A stretch of DNA of 64,000 nucleotides from Pseudomonas viridiflava. GTDB taxonomy: Bacteria; Pseudomonadota; Gammaproteobacteria; Pseudomonadales; Pseudomonadaceae. The stretch spans positions 1 to 64,000 of the forward strand of contig NZ_UTHA01000050.1 of assembly GCF_900582195.1 (NCBI RefSeq), in the 5' to 3' direction. Of the stretch, positions 8,613 through 16,565 are shown one piece after another; positions within the stretch are counted from its first letter, which is position 1; each line of letters begins with the position of its first letter. Both the position numbers and the translations under genes were made by a program. Below the pieces are notes generated by a model, which was not told where the DNA came from, searched no databases, and saw only the letters and a list, made by a program, of their open reading frames with translations.

Positions 8613-10198
8613 CAGTTCCCCCCTTGCTCAAGGGTGATCGGCCGGGGCTTTTCGCGACGGGGCTTTTTAACGCTGACGGTGCTGCTGGCGCGCTGCATTT
8701 TCCACGCGGCCCAAGCCAGGAAGAGACCGGTTGCGAGGCACGTCAGATCAAACCCGGCCAATGCCCAATCGCCGTGCTTCAGCGTGACGCCCAGATTCCA
8801 GGGAGTGGTCAGCGCATTGATCAGCGGCACCGCGACAAACAGCGCAGCACCAAGCACAAGTTGTTCAACCCAGGCCTTGTGCCCCGGTCGTAACATCGCG
8901 TGCAGCACGCTCAAGCCCCAGGCCATGAAGAACGCGTTCACTTCCCAATCTGCACGCTCGGCAAGGCTCACCGGCAACAGACGATTGGCCAGGAAAAACA
9001 CCGCCACCGCCGACACCAGCCCGGCCATGCTGGCGATATTCAGCACTTCCACCAGCCGCAACTCGAACGGCATCACACCGCTCTTGGCATGTTTGAGCTG
9101 ACGCTTGCCGAGCCAGATCACCAGCCCGGTGCCGATCATCGCCGTACCCGCCAGCCCACAGATGAAATACAGCCAGCGCAACACCGGCCCCGCAAAGTGG
9201 CCCATGTGCAAACCGTAAAACGCGCCACCCACCGCCATCGCCAGCGGCTGCTCCGGTGTACTGCCGAGCATCTGCCCGGTCACCCCGTTGAAGGTCACGG
9301 CGCGGCCGAAATCATGCACCACGCGATCGCCAGCCCGGGACAGCACCACCGTCGCATTGGCATCGCCCGGATTGCTCACCGACAGACGCGCCGTGTGGCC
9401 GCCCGACCATTGCTCGCTGGCCTTGCTCAACAGCGGCGCCATGGCCGCCAGCGGTGCCGCGATGTCGGCGCGTTCCGGAGTCTTCGACGCCGGGAAAACT
9501 TCGTCATAGAACTTGCGTACGTCGCTGCCGTAAGAAGCGACGATGCTCGCCGGCATGACCATCGACATGAAAATCACCAGGCTGCTGTAAGTGATCATCA
9601 AGTGAAACGGCAGCACCAGCACACCCACCGCGTTATGCCCGTCCAGCCAGGAACGCTGGCCCTTGCGCGGGCGGAAGGTGAAGAAGTCCTTGAAGATTTT
9701 CTTGTGGGTGATGATCCCGGTGATCAACGCGACAAACATCACCATCGCAGCGATGGTCGATAGCCAACGGCCCCACGGATAAGGCATTTGCAGCTGGAAG
9801 TGGAAACGGTAGAAGAACTCGCCGCCCATGCTGTCGCGGCCCTGCACTTCGGCACCGGTTTGCGCATCCAGGGTTTTCGCTTCGAAACGCCCGCGCTCAC
9901 CCGGTTTCGCTGGTGCTTGCTGCCAGCGCACGGTCAGGCCCGGGTCGCGGGCATCAGGCAAATCGATCAGCCAGCGTGAGGCGCCGGCAGCGTGTTGCTG
10001 CAGATAATCCTGGGCCAGCGTCAGGCTCGTCTCGGCACTCACCGAACGCGCGGGGATTTCCGGCTGCATCCAGTGGCTGATCTCATCCTTGAAGTACGCC
10101 AGCGTCCCGGTCAGAAAAATCGCGAACAGCAACCAGCCGAACACCAGTCCGGTCCAGGTGTGCAGCCAGGCCATCGCCTGACGAAAACCCTCTTTCAT
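8612..10198 (-). CDS. PepSY-associated transmembrane protein (iron-uptake type)
   Basis: Inner-membrane protein of 528 residues starting MKEGFRQAMAWLHTWTG. Hydrophobic helices lie near 14-36, about 200, about 250, about 365-385 and in the C-terminal 130 residues, with periplasmic PepSY-like segments between. Such proteins accompany siderophore receptors and are thought to take part in periplasmic iron release or reduction. Because of the 10-bp duplication in the preceding DUF3649 gene, this frame is now continuous with DUF3649 and a 632-residue fusion read from 10510 is possible. The normal start at 10198, overlapping a would-be DUF3649 stop as ATGA, remains available. Confidence 0.85.
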   Translation of the reverse strand: MKEGFRQAMAWLHTWTGLVFGWLLFAIFLTGTLAYFKDEISHWMQPEIPARSVSAETSLTLAQDYLQQHAAGASRWLIDLPDARDPGLTVRWQQAPAKPGERGRFEAKTLDAQTGAEVQGRDSMGGEFFYRFHFQLQMPYPWGRWLSTIAAMVMFVALITGIITHKKIFKDFFTFRPRKGQRSWLDGHNAVGVLVLPFHLMITYSSLVIFMSMVMPASIVASYGSDVRKFYDEVFPASKTPERADIAAPLAAMAPLLSKASEQWSGGHTARLSVSNPGDANATVVLSRAGDRVVHDFGRAVTFNGVTGQMLGSTPEQPLAMAVGGAFYGLHMGHFAGPVLRWLYFICGLAGTAMIGTGLVIWLGKRQLKHAKSGVMPFELRLVEVLNIASMAGLVSAVAVFFLANRLLPVSLAERADWEVNAFFMAWGLSVLHAMLRPGHKAWVEQLVLGAALFVAVPLINALTTPWNLGVTLKHGDWALAGFDLTCLATGLFLAWAAWKMQRASSTVSVKKPRREKPRPITLEQGGN

Positions 10199-10510
10199 GC
10201 CAGGCCCAAGCCGCGCGCCGCGCCGGAGATCGTCGCCAGAATCACGCTCGGCACCAGCAAACCGACCCAGGCCGACCCAGGCCGACCACGCCGTGCGGCA
10301 GGCAAAACACCAGAGCACGGCCACCAGATAGACCAGAAAGGAAATGGTCATGCCGGTCACCACCGCTTCGGCACGGCTCAATGGCAGCCACAGCGTCAGC
10401 GTGACACTGGCCAGCGCCGCGACCAGATAGCCGCCAAACACCGCGGCCAGCACCCGTGAGGTGACGGCCAGACGATAGGACATGGGAAGTGTGGCGAGTT
10501 TGCCTTTCAT
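10195..10510 (-). pseudogene. DUF3649 family membrane protein, frameshifted by a 10-bp duplication
   Basis: The start MKGKLATLPMSYRLAVTSRVLA and two helices are typical of DUF3649, a roughly 100-residue family that precedes PepSY proteins. At 10262-10281 the unit ccgacccagg occurs twice in tandem. Removing one copy restores a frame reading WVGLLVPSVILATISGAARG that ends with TGA at 10195-10197, overlapping the PepSY ATG. As given, the third helix is replaced by a charged stretch (GRFAGAERDSGDDLRRG) that continues in frame into the PepSY protein. The result is either a broken DUF3649 or a DUF3649-PepSY fusion; an assembly error is also possible. The start has no strong ribosome site. Confidence 0.8.
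10262..10281. repeat. 10-bp tandem duplication
   Basis: Two adjacent copies of ccgacccagg, followed by a partial third (ccgacc). The length is not a multiple of three, so it shifts the DUF3649 frame. A short tandem repeat of this kind is a common site of slipped-strand gain or loss. Confidence 0.9.
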
Positions 10511-10572
10511 GTTTCGACCCTGAAACGAAAAACGTTCGGCCGACAAGCCGAACCCAAGGCGAGCAATATTAA

Positions 10573-10587
10573 TGATAAATATTCTCA
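10573..10587. promoter_or_regulatory. Fur box between the two iron operons
   Basis: The 15 bases tgataaatattctca fit the 7-1-7 Fur consensus (tgataatnattatca) with two mismatches. The site lies 63 bases before the DUF3649 start and about 113 bases before the fecI start, so Fe-Fur bound here could silence both divergent operons when iron is plentiful. Confidence 0.75.
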
Positions 10588-10699
10588 TACGCAAAAGCAT
10601 CTGATTGCCGGCCAAGCGTTTCAACCCCTACAATGCGAACAGTTCTTGTTCTCTAACGCACACTCTCTACTGCGTAAAGAAAGCGCCCGGAGTCCTTCG

Positions 10700-11188
10700 T
10701 TGTCATCCGCCCAACCCGTCGAATCGCTCTATCAGGCCCATCACAGCTGGCTTACCGGATGGTTGCGGCGCAAGCTCGGCTGCCCGGACAGCGCGGCGGA
10801 CCTGGCCCAGGACACCTTCATCAAGGTGCTGACCGCCCGCGAACCGCCGGTGATTATCGAGCCGCGCGCCTTTCTGACGACGTTGGCCAAGCGGGTTCTG
10901 TTCAATCATTACCGCCGTCAGGATCTGGAACGCGCTTACCTCGATACCCTGGCGCAGATACCGGAAATGGTCGCGCCGTCGGAAGAACACAAGGCGATCA
11001 TCCTGCAAACCCTGATGGAACTGGATGAGTTGCTGGACGGTTTGCCGCGCCAGGTCAAACGCGCCTTTTTGCTGGCGCAAGTCGATGGCCTGACCTATCC
11101 ACAGATAGCCGCCGAACTGGGCATCTCCGTGGCCACGGTCAAACGCCATCTGCACAAAGCAGCCATGCGCTGCTACTTCGCCCTATGA
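10700..11188 (+). CDS. fecI: ECF sigma factor FecI
   Basis: Extracytoplasmic-function sigma factor of 162 residues. Region 2 carries ADLAQDTFIKVL and LTTLAKRVLFNHYRR; region 4 carries LDGLPRQVKRAFLLAQVDGL and AELGISVATVKRHLHKA. TTG at 10700 is the best start, with ggag at 10689-10692. The longer frame from 10646 has no family similarity at its N-terminus. The stop overlaps the fecR start (ATGA). The sigma factor should transcribe fecA when ferric citrate occupies the receptor; a Fur box lies upstream. Confidence 0.9.
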   Translation: MSSAQPVESLYQAHHSWLTGWLRRKLGCPDSAADLAQDTFIKVLTAREPPVIIEPRAFLTTLAKRVLFNHYRRQDLERAYLDTLAQIPEMVAPSEEHKAIILQTLMELDELLDGLPRQVKRAFLLAQVDGLTYPQIAAELGISVATVKRHLHKAAMRCYFAL

Positions 11189-12117
11189 ACCGTGCGGCGG
11201 ATTTTTCCGCTCAGGTGGCGGAACAGGCTGTGCAGTGGTTGATGGAAATGCAGCAAGGCACGTTTTCCCCGCGCCAGCAGCAAGCCTTGCAGCAATGGCT
11301 GGATGCGCACAGCGAGCATCGTCGGGCGTGGGAGCATATTCAGCGGGTCAACCAGCGTTTGCGCGGCGTGTCTTCACCATTGGCACACGCGGCGCTGAAC
11401 GGGTCCAAGTCCGCCAACCGTCGTCAGGCGCTGAAACTGCTGTTGATTCTCGGCGCCGGTTCGGCTGTCACCTGGGGCATGCGCGAACACAATCCGCTGC
11501 CGTCGTTGCTCGCTGATTACCGCAGCCCAATAGGCCAGCGGCGCAAAATTTCCTTGGGCGGCGGCGATCAGTTGCAACTCAACACGGCCAGTGCGGTAGA
11601 TGTGGACTCTTCGGCACGACTGATCCGTTTGCTCGAAGGCGAAATTCTCCTGACGACCGCGCAATCCTTTGAAGTGCGCACGGCTCAGGGCCTGCTGAAA
11701 ACTCAGGGCGCGCGCCTCAATGTGCGCCAGTTTGCCGATCACACCCAGGTCGTGCTGTTTGAGGGGCGGGTCGAACTGAGTAGCAATGGACGTGCGCCGA
11801 TCTTGCTGCCGATCGCGCGGCAACTGAGCTTCACCTCTGCCTCCGTGGGCGCAGCCAAACCGCTGGACGCCAACAGCGGCGCCTGGGCCGACGGCATGCT
11901 GGTGGCCGCGCATATGCGCCTGGGCGACTTCCTCGATGAACTCGGCCGCTATCGTCGCGGCCAGCTCAATTGCGATAAAAAGGTCGCCGACCTGCTGATC
12001 TCCGGGACTTACCCACTGGACGACAGCGAGCGGATTCTCGATCTGCTGGAAATCAGTTTGCCGGTGAAAGTGAGGCGCTTTACCCGCTACTGGGTGACCG
12101 TCGAAGCGCGGGTTTAA
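11185..12117 (+). CDS. fecR: Ferric-citrate signalling regulator FecR
   Basis: Inner-membrane sigma regulator of 310 residues. An N-terminal DUF4880-type domain (about 10-55, with AVQWLMEMQQG and WLDAHSEHRRAW) is followed by one helix (about 80-98, LKLLLILGAGSAVTWG) and the periplasmic FecR domain (GQRRKISLGGGDQLQLNTASAVDVD). It overlaps fecI by four bases and precedes fecA, the standard fecIRA order. It passes the signal from the FecA N-terminal domain to FecI. Confidence 0.92.
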   Translation: MNRAADFSAQVAEQAVQWLMEMQQGTFSPRQQQALQQWLDAHSEHRRAWEHIQRVNQRLRGVSSPLAHAALNGSKSANRRQALKLLLILGAGSAVTWGMREHNPLPSLLADYRSPIGQRRKISLGGGDQLQLNTASAVDVDSSARLIRLLEGEILLTTAQSFEVRTAQGLLKTQGARLNVRQFADHTQVVLFEGRVELSSNGRAPILLPIARQLSFTSASVGAAKPLDANSGAWADGMLVAAHMRLGDFLDELGRYRRGQLNCDKKVADLLISGTYPLDDSERILDLLEISLPVKVRRFTRYWVTVEARV

Positions 12118-12120
12118 AAA

Positions 12121-12205
12121 CTCAAAAATAAATGAGCCGTTTTTCAGATCTGGCGTGACAGAGAAGGAAAGCCCCCTTGATTCAACCTTCTCAGGATCAT
12201 CCGAC
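12121..12205 (+). promoter_or_regulatory. Likely fecA promoter region
   Basis: The 88-base gap between fecR and fecA is AT-rich at its start (caaaaataaatgagccg) and contains ttttcagat at 12141-12149, also present ahead of the receptor at 6511. A FecI-dependent promoter is expected here by analogy with other fec systems. The fecA ribosome site agga lies at 12192-12195. Confidence 0.4.
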
Positions 12206-14539
12206 ATGCACTCCACCCGCCTCACGCCACTGGCTCGCAGCCTGCGCAATCTTGTCCTCGGCGCCAGCCTGAGTTTCAGTGCCCTGCCCGCCGCGATGGC
12301 CGCTGATGCCGAGGCTTATCACATCGCGCCGTCGTCGCTGGAAAATGCCCTCAACCAGTTTGGCCGGGAAGCGGGCGTGTTGATTTCGTTTGGTTCGCAA
12401 GTCACCAGCGGTGTGCAAAGCCGTGGCCTGGAAGGCAGTTACACACCTGAGCAGGGTTTGAATGCATTGCTTGAAGGCACCGGTCTGCAAGCACGCGCCG
12501 AAGGCAATAATGCGTTCAGTCTGCAACCGGTGGCGGATGCCGCGCTGGAACTGGACACCTCGAAAGTCGTCGGCGACTGGCTCGGCGACGCTGCGCAAAT
12601 CAACGTGTTCGAACACCCCGGCGCGCGCGATGTGATCCGCCGCGAAGAGTTCGAACGTCAGGGCGCGACTCAGGCCCGTGATGTGCTCAACCGCATCCCC
12701 GGCGTCAACGCCCCGGAAAACAACGGCACCGGCAGCCACGACATGGCGCTGAACTTCGGCATTCGTGGTTTGAATCCACGCCTGGCCGCGCGCTCGACGG
12801 TGTTGATGGACGGCATTCCGGTGCCGTTTGCGCCTTATGGCCAGCCACAACTGTCGTTCGCGCCGATCAGCATGGGCAACATGGATGCCGTGGACGTGGT
12901 ACGCGGCGGTGGCGCCGTGCGTTACGGCCCGCAGAACGTCGGTGGCGTGGTCAACTTCGTGACCCGGGCGATTCCCGACGAGCCAACGGTCAAGGGTGGC
13001 TTCCAGACGGAAACCAGCCCATCTTCGAGCCATGACGGTTTCAAGACCAGCGCCAACCTGCTGGCCGGCGGCACCAACGCCAATGGTCTCGGCGGCGCGC
13101 TGCTCTACTCCGGCACCCGTGGCGGTGACTGGCGCGAACACAGTGACACCGAGATCGACGACCTGATCCTCAAGGGCAAATACCAGCTCGACGAGGCCAA
13201 CAGTTTCAACGCCATGGCCCAGTATTACGAAGGCAAGGCTGACATGCCGGGCGGTCTGAACGTTGCCGATTACGACGCTGATCCGTACCAGTCGACGCGG
13301 CCGAAAGACCAGTTCTGGGGCCGCCGCACGATGTTCAATGTCGGCTATCGCTATCAGGAAGATCGCCGCGAATTCACCGCTAACACCTTCTTCACCAAAA
13401 CTCTGCGCAGCGGTTATCTCGATCAAGGCACATTCCTTTCGCTGTCGCCGCGCGAGTATTGGGTACGCGGTCTGGAAACCCGTTTCGCCCAAGGCTTCGA
13501 CCTCGGCCCGACCAGCCATGAAGTCGGCGTCGGCTACCGCTACATAAACGAGGCCGGCCACGAGCTGCGCTATCGCACGCCAATCAGCAGCAACGAATAC
13601 CCGACCACCGCCAGCCGCAACGACCGCGACACCCGCGGCGGCACCGAAGCCAATGCGTTCTTCGTCGACGACCGCATCGACATCGGCAAATGGACCATCA
13701 CCCCGGGCGTGCGCTACGAGATGATCGAATCGCAGCAGACCAACAACCTGACCAACGTCAAATACAAAGGCGACTACAACACCGCACTGCCGGCGTTGAA
13801 CGTGCTCTATCACCTGACCGACAGCTGGAACCTGTACGCCAACACCGAAGGTTCGTTCGGTAGCGTGCAATACAGCCAGATGCCTAACCGCGTCAGCAGT
13901 GGCGAGGTAAAACCGGAAAAGGCGCGCACCTGGGAACTTGGTACTCGCTATGACAACGGCGCGTTGCGCGCAGAGATCGGCGCGTTCCTGATCAACTTCG
14001 ACAACCAGTACGAAAGCAACCAGACCAACGACTCAGTGATCGCCCGTGGCGAAACTCGCCATCAAGGCATCGAGACCAGCGTCAACTACGCGCTGGATGA
14101 CTTGAGCCCGGCGCTGGCCGGTTTCGATGTCTACGCCAGCTACGCCTATGTTGACGCGACCATCCGCGAAGACGGACCGAACAAGGGCAATCGCGTGCCG
14201 TTCTCGTCGAAACACAAAGGCACGATTGGCGTCGGGTACACCGAAGGGCCATGGAAGCTGAATCTGGACAGCAGCTTCCAGAGCGACCAGTTCGCCGACA
14301 ACGCCAACACTTCCAAGGAAAGTGCCGACGGCAGCACCGGCAAGATCCCGGGGTACATGCTGTTCAGCAGCCGCGCGGGGTATGACTTCGGCCCGCAGTT
14401 GTCGGATCTGAACGTGGCGGTGGGGGTGAAAAACATCTTCAACACGCAGTACTTCACGCGCTCGTTTGATGACAACAACAAGGGCAAGTATGTGGGTGAA
14501 CCGCGGACGGTGTATGTGCAGACTTCTGTAGCGTTCTGA
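12206..14539 (+). CDS. fecA: TonB-dependent ferric-citrate receptor FecA
   Basis: Outer-membrane receptor of 777 residues. The signal peptide (about 1-33, ending PAAMAAD) is followed by the STN signalling domain (about 40-110, with LENALNQFGREAGVLISFGS), a plug (about 140-260, GVNAPENNGTGSHDMALNFGIRG and VDVVRGGGAVRYGPQNVGG) and a beta-barrel ending in Phe. The plug text closely matches FecA-type ferric-dicitrate receptors. It is third in fecIRA. The start at 12206 (MHSTRLTP) is preferred over 12155 because a signal peptide follows it directly and a ribosome site precedes it. Confidence 0.92.
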   Translation: MHSTRLTPLARSLRNLVLGASLSFSALPAAMAADAEAYHIAPSSLENALNQFGREAGVLISFGSQVTSGVQSRGLEGSYTPEQGLNALLEGTGLQARAEGNNAFSLQPVADAALELDTSKVVGDWLGDAAQINVFEHPGARDVIRREEFERQGATQARDVLNRIPGVNAPENNGTGSHDMALNFGIRGLNPRLAARSTVLMDGIPVPFAPYGQPQLSFAPISMGNMDAVDVVRGGGAVRYGPQNVGGVVNFVTRAIPDEPTVKGGFQTETSPSSSHDGFKTSANLLAGGTNANGLGGALLYSGTRGGDWREHSDTEIDDLILKGKYQLDEANSFNAMAQYYEGKADMPGGLNVADYDADPYQSTRPKDQFWGRRTMFNVGYRYQEDRREFTANTFFTKTLRSGYLDQGTFLSLSPREYWVRGLETRFAQGFDLGPTSHEVGVGYRYINEAGHELRYRTPISSNEYPTTASRNDRDTRGGTEANAFFVDDRIDIGKWTITPGVRYEMIESQQTNNLTNVKYKGDYNTALPALNVLYHLTDSWNLYANTEGSFGSVQYSQMPNRVSSGEVKPEKARTWELGTRYDNGALRAEIGAFLINFDNQYESNQTNDSVIARGETRHQGIETSVNYALDDLSPALAGFDVYASYAYVDATIREDGPNKGNRVPFSSKHKGTIGVGYTEGPWKLNLDSSFQSDQFADNANTSKESADGSTGKIPGYMLFSSRAGYDFGPQLSDLNVAVGVKNIFNTQYFTRSFDDNNKGKYVGEPRTVYVQTSVAF

Positions 14540-14550
14540 GGATTGAAAAG

Positions 14551-14779
14551 CCCCTCACCCTAGCCCTCCCGAAACGTCGGACCGCCCAGAGGGAGAGGGG
14601 ACTGATTGGGGGATGCTTGCGAGGTATGCCGACCTGAACGTGCTTTGCCGAATCCATAATCGACTCGACCTGAAACCGCTTTGCCGAATCCATAATCGAC
14701 TCGGTCTTTCAGGTCGATGTACAGCGCCAGACACCTCGGTCGGCCCCCTCTCCCTCCGGGAGAGGGCTGGGGTGAGGGG
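14551..14779. repeat. Long inverted-repeat element, copy 2, with an internal 36-bp tandem duplication
   Basis: It fills most of the gap between the convergent fecA and ribosome-associated-protein genes (14540-14874). The arms cccctcaccctagccctccc (14551) and ctggggtgagggg (ending 14779) pair as inverted repeats; the left arm is interrupted by gaaacgtcggaccgccc. Relative to copy 1 (3890-4067) the element is inverted. A 36-base unit beginning gacctgaa is repeated at 14631 and 14667, with 25 identical bases shared between units, and accounts for much of the extra length. No gene is seen in this gap. Confidence 0.8.
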
Positions 14780-14814
14780 CCGCTCTCTTATGCCCTGCGC
14801 AAAAACCGCCACAA

Positions 14815-14845
14815 ACAAAAACGGGCCTGCTTCCGCAGGCCCGTT
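14815..14845 (-). terminator. Terminator of the ribosome-associated protein gene
   Basis: An 11-bp stem (aacgggcctgc, 14820-14830; gcaggcccgtt, 14835-14845) with a 4-base loop. Read on the minus strand it is followed by a T-rich tail (ttttgtttg), as expected for a terminator of the gene ending at 14875. Confidence 0.8.
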
Positions 14846-14874
14846 CTCATTGGGTGGCTTATGAAATCAGCGTA

Positions 14875-15282
14875 TCAACTGTTGATCGCTGCCTGTTCAT
14901 TCTCGTCAAACTCTTCCGCCAACAGCTTGTCATTGGCTTTGCCGGTAAATGGCACCACAGCGGCACGGGGCTTGCCTCGCAGTTTGCCGAAAAGGTGCTC
15001 CAGTGCGTGCTCGAGTTTTTCGGCAGCGCCGTCGATCGCCTGTTCCAGCGAATCGGCCTTATGGGTCACGGAAATCGGTTGATGGCCTTTTGGCCGCGCT
15101 TCCAGTTGGCAGCGCAAGTCATGGGGACCTGGTTTGTCACCGTTCTCGTCGCTCAGATGGACTTCGACACGGGTCAGGTCTTCTTCATAACGGTCGAGCG
15201 TGCTCTCAATGGTTGTACGTACCCACTCCTCCAGTCGTTTACTGCCTTGAACATGGTTATCGCTGTTGACTTGGATTTGCAT
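14875..15282 (-). CDS. HPF/RaiA family ribosome-associated protein
   Basis: A protein of 135 residues with the sigma-54-modulation/HPF fold: MQIQVNSDNHVQGSKRLEEWV at the N-terminus and RVEVHLSDENGDK in the strand that contacts rRNA. Homologues bind the 30S subunit and help inactivate ribosomes in slow growth. The C-terminal 35 residues (GKANDKLLAEEFDENE) extend past the core. Pseudomonas normally also has a shorter HPF in the rpoN region; this looks like the second, longer paralogue. It stands alone between the LysR gene and fecA. Confidence 0.85.
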   Translation of the reverse strand: MQIQVNSDNHVQGSKRLEEWVRTTIESTLDRYEEDLTRVEVHLSDENGDKPGPHDLRCQLEARPKGHQPISVTHKADSLEQAIDGAAEKLEHALEHLFGKLRGKPRAAVVPFTGKANDKLLAEEFDENEQAAINS

Positions 15283-15482
15283 AGTTCATCCCTTATTTCA
15301 GCTAGCTCGTCAGAGGCCTTGAGTTGAATTTCCTGACCTCCTGGTTACAACAATCGGCCCGACCGGCGAACATTTCAACCCCTGAAAAAAGATAAATATT
15401 CATTCGCAAAAAAAGCCGGACAACCGAGCAAAGCACTGGTAAGGTCGGGAGTTGGGTCGCCTCGCAACCCTGCAAAATTTGC

Positions 15483-16430
15483 TCACAATTGCCCGTCGTT
15501 CAACGGATGCAAACTGCGAAATATCCCCGCCTCCTCGACCAGCCAATCATGCACCGCACGCACGCCCGGATGGCTCAACGCCCCCGGCGCATACAGCAAC
15601 ACATAGCGTTTATGATTGGGCACCGACAGGCCAAATGGCACGATCAACGTCCCCCGCTCCAACTCATCGTTGAGCAGGGTGCGGCGGGCAATCGCCACGC
15701 CCATGCCGGCGATCGCCGCTTCGATGGTCAGGTGATTGCGATTGAAGGTATGCCCACGCCGTACGTCGGCGCCTTCAAAGCCGATCGCGTTCAAATAGAA
15801 TTCCCACTCCGCGTATTCATAACTGCCGCGCCACGCAGTGATGTCGTGCAGCAACGGGAAATGCATCAGATCCGCCGGCCCGTGTAGCGGTGGTCGTCCG
15901 CGTAGCAGGCTCGGCGCGCACACCGGGAAAATCTGCTCGTCGAGCAAGGCAGTGGATAACAATCCCGGATAACTGCCGTCGTTCAAATCGATCGCCAGAT
16001 CAAAGTCGCCCTCGTGCAACGGCACGCTGCTGTCCTCCGCCACCAGACGCAGCTGAATATCCGGATAGCGCTGTTGCAGGCGCGGCAGACGCGGGGTCAG
16101 CCACTTGCTGAGGAATGACGGAATCGAGCGCACACGCAAAATCCCGCTGATCATCCCGGCGTCCAGTCGACGCAATTCGGCATCGATGCTGCCGTACGCC
16201 TCGTTGACGGTAATCGCTAGCCGCTGCCCCTCCGCGCTCAGCTCGACACCGCGCGCGCGCCGATGAAACAGACGAAAGCCCAGACGCTCTTCCAACTGAC
16301 GAATCTGTTGGCTGACCGCCCCCGGGGTGATGTGCAGTTCTTCGGCACAACGGGTGAACGACAGGTGCCGCGCGGCACAGGAAAACACCTGCAGCCAGAC
16401 GTAGGTCTGGGCATGCAATTGACGACTCAT
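15483..16430 (-). CDS. LysR family regulator, divergent from serine catabolism genes
   Basis: LysR-type regulator of 315 residues: winged helix-turn-helix at about 12-70 (CAARHLSFTRCAEELHITPGAVSQQIRQLE) and a substrate-binding domain at about 95-305. It is divergent from sdaA with about 135 bases between the starts, so it likely controls sdaA-sdaC and itself in response to serine or a related amino acid. This control is inferred from arrangement only. Confidence 0.9.
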   Translation of the reverse strand: MSRQLHAQTYVWLQVFSCAARHLSFTRCAEELHITPGAVSQQIRQLEERLGFRLFHRRARGVELSAEGQRLAITVNEAYGSIDAELRRLDAGMISGILRVRSIPSFLSKWLTPRLPRLQQRYPDIQLRLVAEDSSVPLHEGDFDLAIDLNDGSYPGLLSTALLDEQIFPVCAPSLLRGRPPLHGPADLMHFPLLHDITAWRGSYEYAEWEFYLNAIGFEGADVRRGHTFNRNHLTIEAAIAGMGVAIARRTLLNDELERGTLIVPFGLSVPNHKRYVLLYAPGALSHPGVRAVHDWLVEEAGIFRSLHPLNDGQL

Positions 16431-16565
16431 CGTTTAGTCCTGCTAAAGGCTTACTTAGGAAGTTTCGTTAGTCACGTAGGACCGAGGTAGGCAGTATCGC
16501 CGACATTGCGCTTGTCCTACAAAAAATGGCAGCGATTCCTACTCCATTGCTTGTAAGGGTTTAGC

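Noticed and set aside
14631..14702. Two 36-bp units as a mini-CRISPR
   Set aside because: The units abut with no spacer, only two occur and no cas gene is present; it is a tandem duplication within a repeat element.
15380..15400. AT-rich gataaatattcatt as a second Fur box
   Set aside because: Only one half fits the 7-1-7 consensus, and the adjacent genes (LysR, ribosome-associated protein) have no iron link.
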